From Chitinophaga pinensis (GTDB taxonomy: Bacteria; Bacteroidota; Bacteroidia; SXHM01): 34,047 bases of DNA. The stretch's first letter is position 1; the number at the start of each line of letters is the position of its first letter. The translations under genes and the position numbers were made by a program. Positions 23,894 through 32,600 of the stretch are shown here, piece after piece. The stretch lies in the NCBI GenBank assembly GCA_945889235.1, contig CAMDBK010000004.1:1-34047 (forward strand). The letters run 5' to 3'. The notes under the pieces are model-generated. The model was not told the DNA's origin and searched no databases. It saw only the letters and a list, made by a program, of their open reading frames with translations.

Positions 23894-23932
23894 CCCTTCG
23901 ACTATGCTCAGGGTGACAGGCTCAGGGTGACA
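23894..23932. repeat. CCCTTCGACTATGCTCAGGGTGAC element between convergent genes
   Basis: The 24-base element (23894-23917) is followed by a second partial copy, CTCAGGGTGACA (23921-23932). It fills the gap between the PorP/SprF gene and the convergent lamin-tail gene. An inverted copy with two mismatches is in frame inside kynU. Confidence 0.75.
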
Positions 23933-23939
23933 ATACGTG

Positions 23940-26579
23940 TTAAAGCTTACCGCCTAAGACAAAGGACTTCTTGTATTTTTTTTGGTCGCCTGAGGTGTTG
24001 AAGAGTTCAATGTAGGCGACATAAATACCGATGCGGGCTTTTTCGTTGCTGGCATTAATTCCATCCCATGAGACGGTGCCGCTGGTGCCGAGTAACTCGT
24101 TGGTGAGAAGATTCTTTATTGTTCTTCCGCGTGAATCGAAGATGGTGATGCTGCCGATAAATCCGGGAGTATCAAAGGTGTAATTGAAGTTAAGTACATC
24201 GTTGTAGCCATCGTTATCGGGTGAGAAGATGGCGGGTTCAACGGTGATGGGATTGTCTGCAACCTGAGGAATATCGAACTGTGAGTTTTGATAAGCAGGT
24301 GTTGCAAAGCCCACTGTTTCTGCGGCTGAATGCCAGTTAGTGCGGTCGGTAGAGGAGCGGTCAAATGCAATGCGCTCCAACGAAACGCCTTTAAAACTAT
24401 TGAGCAAAGGGATGTGCATTGCTTCATCGTAAATGAGCATATCTATGATGTTGCCAAGTGTATCGTTGAGCACAACCGATCCTGCATCAATGTTGAAGGA
24501 AGGCATGGAAACAACTTTAAGAAAACCGTTGGGGTTTGGTGTACTGTATTGTGATTTTACGGCATCGGGGGAAGTGGTGAGCACTAAATATTCACCGGGG
24601 AAAATAAGGTAGCCGAGCGGTGCAATTATTTTTTGATTGACGGGCGGAACACCAACCGTATCAAAGTTGGCGATGCGTAATGATTTGAGGTCAATTACTT
24701 TTTCGGAGCGGTTGTAAACCTCAACAAAGTCAACACTGTTATCCGTTGGATAAAAAAGAATTTCGTTGACGATGATGTCATTTGAATCAGGAAATTCGGG
24801 GATGGCAAAGCGGATGTTGATGCTGTCGGTGATGGTGTTTCCGGCACAGTCCTGCGTGTTGATAACAGTTAAGGTATAAATAACATTGTGTTGTAAAGGT
24901 TGTGCCAGTGCAAGTGTTACGGTGTTCATGGCGGGCCATGCAGGAGAGGCAGATAGCGGTGTTCCAATTGCGTTATCGATTGAATAATTGTTCAGTGTTA
25001 TGGAAGAAAGGCTGTCGAGTTTTTCGTTGAAGAAAACAATGATGGTTACGCTGTCGGAAACGGTTACGCGCTCTGCAACGGGAGCTTCGGTGTCGGGATT
25101 GGGAGCGTTTACAGAGTTTGTTCTTCCGGGAGTACCGCCTGCAATGTAGGTGCTGGCTTTCCAGTTGGCGGCATCACCGCAGGTATTGTCGGGGTCAATC
25201 TGTTCGAGCGACCAGCCGCCTTCTTCCTTGTCGGGATCAGCGTACCAGTCGATTGTGTATTCAAGTGTGTGTATGATGTTACCTGTGCTATCCTGCAATA
25301 ATAATGTTTGTCCGTCATTGGTGAGTGCGGTGGTAGAAAGCCCTTCGACCTGCACTACATTTCCGTAGCCCTGCATGTAAATAAAGGCATCATCGGTAGT
25401 GAGCACCATAAAACTATCGGGAAGGATGACGGCATCGGGGAGAATTTTTGTTGTGGTACCGTAGGTGAATTTCCAGTCTTTTACATTGATGGGAACGTTG
25501 GTGCGGTTATACAATTCGGTGTATTCAAATTCGGGAATACCAACGTAAGGAGAAGGGTCGGCCATTACTTCGTTGAAGACCACATCGTAGCGCTGGGGGA
25601 AATAATAAATGAACTGATGCTGTGAGGCAAGCATAGTATTTCCGGCAGCATCCTGAACGTTTGAAATGCTGAGTGTGTAAAGTGTTCCGAGATTAAATGT
25701 TGTTGCAAAGGTGAGGTGAACGATGTTGGCATTTGTTAAATCACGCGTGGCGGTTTGGGGATTTCCGAGCGTATTATCTGCTGAATAATTGGTGAGTGTT
25801 TCGGCTGTTGACTGGCTAACGGTTTCGGAAAAAGTAACATCAACAGAATTTGGTGAGGTGATGGAAGCGGCTGTTACTGTTGGCAGAATGTTATCGACAA
25901 AGGTGGAACCGGTAACACTGAAATCATCGAAGATAAAGTTGGCGCTGTTGGTAGTTGTGTATTTGCAGGAGACACCAAAGAAGGAGGTTGTGAGAAATGT
26001 AACATCGTTCACACTTCCTTCGAGTACGAAGTTGTTTCCGCTGGTGCTGTCGCTGTAAAAGTTCCATGTTCCATCGGGGAAGCGTTCTACTTTTATTCGA
26101 CCTTCAGCGGGGTTAATACCGAAAGTGTTTACTGTTCCTGCAAATAATTCGGTGCCGGTGGTTGCACTTTGTTTGAAGAATTTGAGGCGGTCTGTAGAAC
26201 CATTTTCACCAAAGCGCAGGTAGTAGCCATTGAGTGAGCCGCGCAGGTTTTCCTGGTCGGAGACTAAATATATTTTAAGGTTGTTGCTGTTGCTGGGGTC
26301 GAAATTCATGCTGAAATAAAACTCCCACTGGATGGTATCACTGAAGACAACGCTGTTGGCGGTGGCAAGGTAAGCGGTGTCACTCAGAGCGGGTGCATTG
26401 AGGTGGAGCTGGAAACTTCCGTTGACTTCGAACTTGGTGGTTTCGCCTGTCCAGGTGGGGTTGGCTGTGAAGTCGGCATCGGTGAAGTTGTCGGAGAATT
26501 GGGCAAGGGCTTCGCCCCCGCCCTCTTTCCAAAGGAGTGGGGTGAGGAAGATCAGAAGTATGAGGATACTTTTATTCAT
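23940..26579 (-). CDS. Lamin-tail-domain surface protein with a FlgD-Ig/CHU_C-like C-terminus
   Basis: The start is the ATG at 26577-26579 (MNKSILILLIFL); a longer in-frame start 19 codons upstream adds a segment with no family match. The protein is 879 residues. Rough layout from that start: signal peptide (to ALA|QF near 26), a lectin-like beta domain (~30-225), an SbsA-type Ig domain (~230-325), a lamin-tail domain (RYDVVFNEVMADPSP..., ~330-485), a second Ig domain (~495-600), a second lamin-tail domain (NDIIVNEILFYP..., ~602-765), and a tail (FSPDNDGYNDVLNF ... GTVSWDGINASNEKARIGIYVAYIEL ... KKSFVLGGKL) like CHU_C/FlgD-Ig ends. It is likely exported and surface-bound; the sorting type is uncertain. 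Residues of the signal peptide come from a repeat element (26507-26549). Confidence 0.82.
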   Translation of the reverse strand: MNKSILILLIFLTPLLWKEGGGEALAQFSDNFTDADFTANPTWTGETTKFEVNGSFQLHLNAPALSDTAYLATANSVVFSDTIQWEFYFSMNFDPSNSNNLKIYLVSDQENLRGSLNGYYLRFGENGSTDRLKFFKQSATTGTELFAGTVNTFGINPAEGRIKVERFPDGTWNFYSDSTSGNNFVLEGSVNDVTFLTTSFFGVSCKYTTTNSANFIFDDFSVTGSTFVDNILPTVTAASITSPNSVDVTFSETVSQSTAETLTNYSADNTLGNPQTATRDLTNANIVHLTFATTFNLGTLYTLSISNVQDAAGNTMLASQHQFIYYFPQRYDVVFNEVMADPSPYVGIPEFEYTELYNRTNVPINVKDWKFTYGTTTKILPDAVILPDSFMVLTTDDAFIYMQGYGNVVQVEGLSTTALTNDGQTLLLQDSTGNIIHTLEYTIDWYADPDKEEGGWSLEQIDPDNTCGDAANWKASTYIAGGTPGRTNSVNAPNPDTEAPVAERVTVSDSVTIIVFFNEKLDSLSSITLNNYSIDNAIGTPLSASPAWPAMNTVTLALAQPLQHNVIYTLTVINTQDCAGNTITDSINIRFAIPEFPDSNDIIVNEILFYPTDNSVDFVEVYNRSEKVIDLKSLRIANFDTVGVPPVNQKIIAPLGYLIFPGEYLVLTTSPDAVKSQYSTPNPNGFLKVVSMPSFNIDAGSVVLNDTLGNIIDMLIYDEAMHIPLLNSFKGVSLERIAFDRSSTDRTNWHSAAETVGFATPAYQNSQFDIPQVADNPITVEPAIFSPDNDGYNDVLNFNYTFDTPGFIGSITIFDSRGRTIKNLLTNELLGTSGTVSWDGINASNEKARIGIYVAYIELFNTSGDQKKYKKSFVLGGKL
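26507..26549 (-). repeat. Dispersed repeat forming the end of a signal peptide
   Basis: The coding strand contains CTCACCCC, then CTCCTTTGGAAAGAGGG and a GGGGGCGAAGCCC end. This is the same element type as 5785-5811 (TCCAAAGGAG core with CCTCCCCC flank). It is translated as LTPLLWKEGGGEALA, right before the predicted cleavage site. Confidence 0.65.
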
Positions 26580-26613
26580 GATGGGTTTGGGGCTGCAAGA
26601 TAGAGAATAGGGG

Positions 26614-26652
26614 GAAATAAAAAAGGATCCCGCCAATGGCGGGACCCTTTCT
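26614..26652 (-). terminator. Intrinsic terminator after the giant repeat protein gene
   Basis: On the minus strand GGGTCCCGCC, a 3-base loop ATT, and GGCGGGATCC form a stem with one mismatch, followed by TTTTTTATTT. It lies 22 bases beyond the TAA stop at 26674 and separates this gene from the lamin-tail gene. Confidence 0.85.
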
Positions 26653-26673
26653 CTTTTAACAAACCTTGAAGGT

Positions 26674-29600
26674 TTAGTTTTTTATAATGCGTTTAGTAAC
26701 GCTTCCTTTATCCGTTCTTATCGTGAGCATATACATACCGTCAGCCAAATGGTTGAGGTTATAATCACGCTTAACGGTAATTACATCACGTACATCTTCC
26801 ACCGGAATAATCAACTGCCCGATTGCGTTGGTCAATTCAAGCCGCAGATTTTCATAACCTGAGAACTGGGCATTGAATGTAAACACACTGTTGGTTGGGT
26901 TAGGATAAATACTGATTGCGGCATTCAGGGCATGGTCTTCAATGCCTGACTGGCTGTGTTCAATAATATCGGACATTCCGGTGCAACCATTAGCATCCGT
27001 TACCACCACCATATAGTTACCGCTTGACTGTGTTATTAAAGTCTGGCTGGTAGCTCCTGCAACTGTAACCATGGTATCGTTTTCAAACCACTGATACGAA
27101 GTAAAGGCAGGAGTGCAGGTAAGTGAATCACCTGATTCAACAATAAACGGAACAGGCTGCCAAACGGTAACTGTAACCGGTGAAACGACCAATGATGAGT
27201 CGATACAACCATTCAGATCCAGAACAATTACTCCGTAATTTCCGCTTTGGTTTACGGTAATTTCAGGAGTGGTTGAACCGCTTGTCCATAAGTAGGAAGC
27301 ATAGTTTCCCTGAACACTCAGTATCACATCGTTTCCGTGGCAGAATTGCAAAGGCCCGTCAGAAAGTATAACCGGTGTTGTTACCACAAAAACGTTTACA
27401 TCAATGGTATCCGAAGTTCCCGGACAACTGTTTTGGTCCTGAACCGAAAGCACATAACTACCTGCCTGGTCAACCGTAATGGATGAAGTTGTTTCACCAC
27501 CGGGCGACCATGAGTATGAAGTATAACCAATACCCGCAGTAAGTGTAACATCTTCGCCCGGGCAGAACTCAAGCGGCCCGTCAGGGAAAACAAGAGGTGC
27601 AGGAACAGTAAACATAGTTACGGAAACAGGAGTAGATGCGCCTGTGCAACCACTGTTATCGGTTACAAAAACACTGTAGTAACCTGCCTGTATTACGTTG
27701 ATGGTTTCTGTGAGCGTTACCCCGTCAGACCACTGGTAAGAGGCATAGCCCGGACCGGCATCCAGTGTTAAGCTGCCTCCCTGACAGAATGTATTTGTTT
27801 GGCTGGATGATGTAACCGTTGGCTGCAGTAATGCCGCAACGGTAACACCTACCTGGTCACTGTTTACACAACCGTTATCATCCGTTACTGTTACCACGTA
27901 GGCTCCGTTATTAAACGCTACAATTGAAGAAGTAGTAGCTCCACCGGGGCTCCATGAATAGGAAACAAATGTTCCTGCATCTAATGTAACATTGTTGCCG
28001 GTGCAAATGGTAGTATCGTTTCCGAGGTCAACCACAGGCAGTGCATTTACATTCACGTTTACAGGAAGCGAAGTTCCGGTACAACCAAAAGCATCGGTTA
28101 CATCAACGGTGTATTGCCCTGTTAGATTGACAAGGAAACTCTGATTGGTATTTCCGTTTGACCATTGGTACGTTGTAAAACCATTGCTAGCTGCAAGCAA
28201 TACAGAACCTCCCTGACAGAAAGCTGTAGTTCCTGAAGGCGTAGTAGTAACCACCACAGCAGGACGAACAACTACCGATTGGGTAGTACTGTTTACGCAA
28301 CTGTTTCCATCGGTGTAGATGTAAGTGATGGTATGCGTTCCCGCACTGGCAGCAGAAGGATCAAAGCTATTGCCTGTAATTCCTGCACCTGAAAAGTTAC
28401 CACCTGAAGGCGAACCTGTAAGTGTAACAGCGGAAGCAGCAAAACAATATTCAGCCGCAAGCCCGGTAAATGAAACCACAGGAAGCGGATTTACAACTAC
28501 TGTTTGAGTAGTAGTATTCATACATCCGTTTCCATTAGCAGCAGTGTACGTAATGGTATGTGTTCCAACTCCTGCATCCGAAGCAGTAAATGAATTGCCT
28601 GAAATTCCGGCACCGGAATATGTTCCTCCGGAAGGTATGCCTGTAAGAGCAACCGGTGTATTGTTATCAATACAATATTCCAGTGCAAGACCTGTAAATG
28701 AAGTGGTGCTGATGTCATAAACTTCCACCTGCTGCGAGTGACTGTTTGAGCATCCGAAATTATCGGTGTAGTCATAAGCAACCGTATGTATTCCCGCGCC
28801 TGCCACAGCAGGGTTGAAAACTGTACCCACTACTCCGGGTCCTGAGAAAACTCCACCGGCAGGTGTGCCTGTCATATTTATTACTGATGATTCGTTTATA
28901 CAATACGTTGCGTTAAGCCCTGTAATGTTTACAACCGGTAAGGCATGATACACTACTGAAACATTGTCTGAACTGGTGCAACCGTTATGGTCTTCTTCCC
29001 ACTGATATACATAGGTTCCGATAGCAGTAACAGTTACTGTTGCAGCCGGGTCATTTGCATCGGGACTGTAAGTAGAAGTTCCGGGACCTGAAAGCTGAGT
29101 CCATGTTCCTGTACCCACACTTGGTGTTGCATTGAAAACAAAATCAAGGTCGCACTCACTTCCACCCTGCCCTGCATTTGCAACAGGTAAGGTATTGAAG
29201 TTAACAGTTACCTGACTTGAAGCCGAGCACGTTCCGTTTGTAACAGAGAAGGTAAACGTATAAATTCCGGAAACGGAAACCATCACCGATGAGGTAGGGC
29301 TGTTTACATTTGTGTAAAAAGCAGTTCCCGGACCTGATGAAGACCATGTTCCTGAACCAAGATTAGTTGAACCATTAAATGTGAAATCGAGGTCACACTC
29401 GCTTCCTCCTGTTCCGGCACTTACAACAGGTTGGGCGTAAAAATTAACAGTTACCGAAGCAGCGGAAGAGCAGCCGTTGTTGTTTTCTGTCCATGTAAAT
29501 GTATAGGTTCCAAACGTTGAAACTGTAGCCGTTGCACTTGCTGAAGAAGCATTAGGTGAATAGGTTGCTGTTCCGGGACCTGTTACAGTCCATGTTCCGT

Positions 29601-32600
29601 TACCAACGCTTGGTGAGGCTGCCAGTGCAAATGTTAATCCGCAGCTATTGCCACCTGTTCCTGCATTTGCCACAGGCATTGCATAGACAATGGTGGTTTG
29701 GGTAGTAGTATTGGAACAACCTGTAGATGGATTGGTATAGGAATAGGTAATTACATGCGAACCCAATCCCGCAGTTGCTGGATTAAAGGTGTTACCTATA
29801 ATACCTGCACCGCTGAATGTTCCGCCTGCCGGGAAACCGGTAAGCGTTGCAACAGGGTTTGTAACACAGTACTGGCTTGCCAATCCGCTGGATGTAACCG
29901 CAGGCAATGTATTTATCAAAACAGATTGCGTTTGAGAATTGGTACAACCGTTACCATTGGTGTAGGTGTAGGTAATGGTATGTGTTCCTGCACCCGCAAC
30001 CGAAGCAACATAAGAAGCTGTTCCGTTTCCGATGTCTGTTAATCCTGCACCGTTAGAAGTGAATGTTCCGCCCGGAGCATTATTACCGGTAAGAGTAACA
30101 GGTACAGAAAAATCTTCGCAGTAAGCTAAACTCAAGCCTGTAAACGAAACAACAGGCTGAGGATTTACAACAGCAACCTGTGTTTGAAAATTAACGCATC
30201 CGTTCAGATTGGTGTAGGTATACGTAACTGAATTGTTGCCAAGTGTTGCAATAGATGGGACAAATGTATTTCCTGTAACACCTGTTCCGCTGAATACACC
30301 GCCTGAAGGAGAACCTGTAAGCGCAACCGGTGTGTTATCATTAATACAATAAGGTCCGGCAAGTCCTGAGAAACTAACCACAGGAAGCGGGTTAACTGTT
30401 ACTGCATAGGTTGTGCTGTTATAGCAACCATTACCATCTGTATATTCATACAGGATAGTGTATGGACCGCCAACACCGGCAGTTGCAGCTGAGAAATTGT
30501 TTCCGCTTATTCCCGCTCCGATGAAGGTTCCACCAGAAGGAACACCTGTTAATGTTACCAAAGGTGCATCCACACAATACTGGCTGTTTAGTCCTGAGAA
30601 ACTAACAACAGGAGGCGGATTTACTGTTAACACAGCAGCTACAGATGTTGAGGCTAAGGCGCAATTGATAGAGCCTGTAACCACACACTGATATTGATAA
30701 CTGTTCATTGAGAACGGGGCAGCTGTAATATTCAATGTTGTTGTAGTTGCATTGGAATAAACACCACCGTTAGTGATGTTGTTAAAACCGCTTCCGGTAT
30801 TCACCTGCCATTGATAAGTAAGGTTATTTCCTAAACTTGTAATGCTGAATGATGCGTCAAAGCCAGCGCAGATAGCAGTGTTAACAGGGTCTGTAACAAT
30901 CATTGGGCCCTGACCTACATACAAATTTGCAGTAGCTGAAGTAGATGCAGACGGACAAGAAGTACCGTTAATGATTACCTGATACTGGTAAGCATTCATT
31001 CCCACTGTAGCTCCAGAAATATTCAGTGAAGCAGTGTTGGCACCATTGTAAACACCACCATTGGTTACGTTTACAAAACCACTTCCTGTATTCACCTGCC
31101 ATTGATAGGTAAGACCGCTTCCGTTAGCGGTTACAGTCATAGCAAGATTATCACCGATACAAACTGATTCATCTTGCGGCTGAACCGAGATGAAAGGCGA
31201 AGTGGTTGCATTCAACCTGGCCGAAGTTGTTACTGAAGTTCCTGAACAGATAGTCCCGTTAATTATACATTGATAGATGTATCCATCCATTCCTGAAGTA
31301 GTTCCGGTAATGGTAAGCGTTGAAGTAGTTGCTCCGCTGTAAACACCACCGTTGGTAACGTTTACAAAACCTCCGCCAGTATTTTCCTGCCATTGATAAG
31401 TCAATCCGCTTCCGCTTGCAGTTACTGAGAATACAGCATTATCTCCATCGCACACATACTGGTCAACAGGTTGTGTGCTGATATATGGATTGGGGTCTTC
31501 GGTAAGTACTGCTGAAGATGATGTTGTAGTTCCTGAGCAGTTGATACTTCCTGAAACAATACACTGGTATTGGTTTCCGTCAAATGAAAGCGGTGCGGCA
31601 ACAACCGTTAATGACGAAGTATTTGCTCCGCTGTAATTAATTCCGTTCACTAAATCAACCCATCCGCTTCCGTTATCAACCTGCCACTGGTAGGTTAATC
31701 CAGTTCCGCTTGCAGTTACTGTGAATGTTGCATTATCGCCTACACAGTAATTCATATCTGATGGGCCTTGTGTAATCACAGGAGCGCCATTCATGTGAAT
31801 AATTCCGCTCAGCGAAGTTGATGTACCTGAACAGAATGTACCGTTTATTACACAACGATACTCGTAACCATCCATATTCGGGAACACGCTTGAAATATCA
31901 AGTGTAGCTGTAGTTGCACCGGAATAAACTCCTCCGTTAGCAACGTTTATAAATCCGCTTCCGTTATTTACCTGCCACTGATACGTAATTCCTGTACCTT
32001 GTGTAGTTACACTGAACGATGCAGGATCAGTTGGGCATACATACGCATCAACCGGTTGCTGAGAAATTGAAGGAGATGTTGTAATAGTGATTAATACAAC
32101 ATCAGAAGTTGAACTGCCGACACAAATTGAACCTGAAATAATGCAGTGATACTGGTTTCCGTCCATTCCTGCAGTAACACCTGAAACAGTTAATGCTGCT
32201 GATGTTGCTCCGCTGTATACACCACCATTGCTGATGTTTGCAAAACCACCTCCGCTGTCTTCCTGCCACTGATAGGTTATTCCGGTTCCGGTTGCAGTAA
32301 CTGTAAATACGGCATTGTCACCTTCGCAAATACTTTGAGAAACAGGTTGCGTTGTTATATCAGGTGAATTTGTTGCGTTAAGGGTTGCAACATTTGTAAT
32401 ACTGTTTGCAGTACAATTATTGCTTCCTGTAACAACACATTGGTATTGGTATCCGTCCATACCAACGGTGAAGCCTGTTATGTTGAGTGTATTAGTCGTT
32501 GCCCCACTGTAAACACCGCCATTGCTTACGTTCAAAAAACCACCTCCGGTATTTACCTGCCACTGATAGGTTAAATTAGTTCCGGATGCATTAACACTGA

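Noticed and set aside
26580-26636. Longer start for the lamin-tail protein at 26636
   Set aside because: The added 19 residues precede a normal signal peptide beginning at 26579 and reach into the terminator of the upstream gene.
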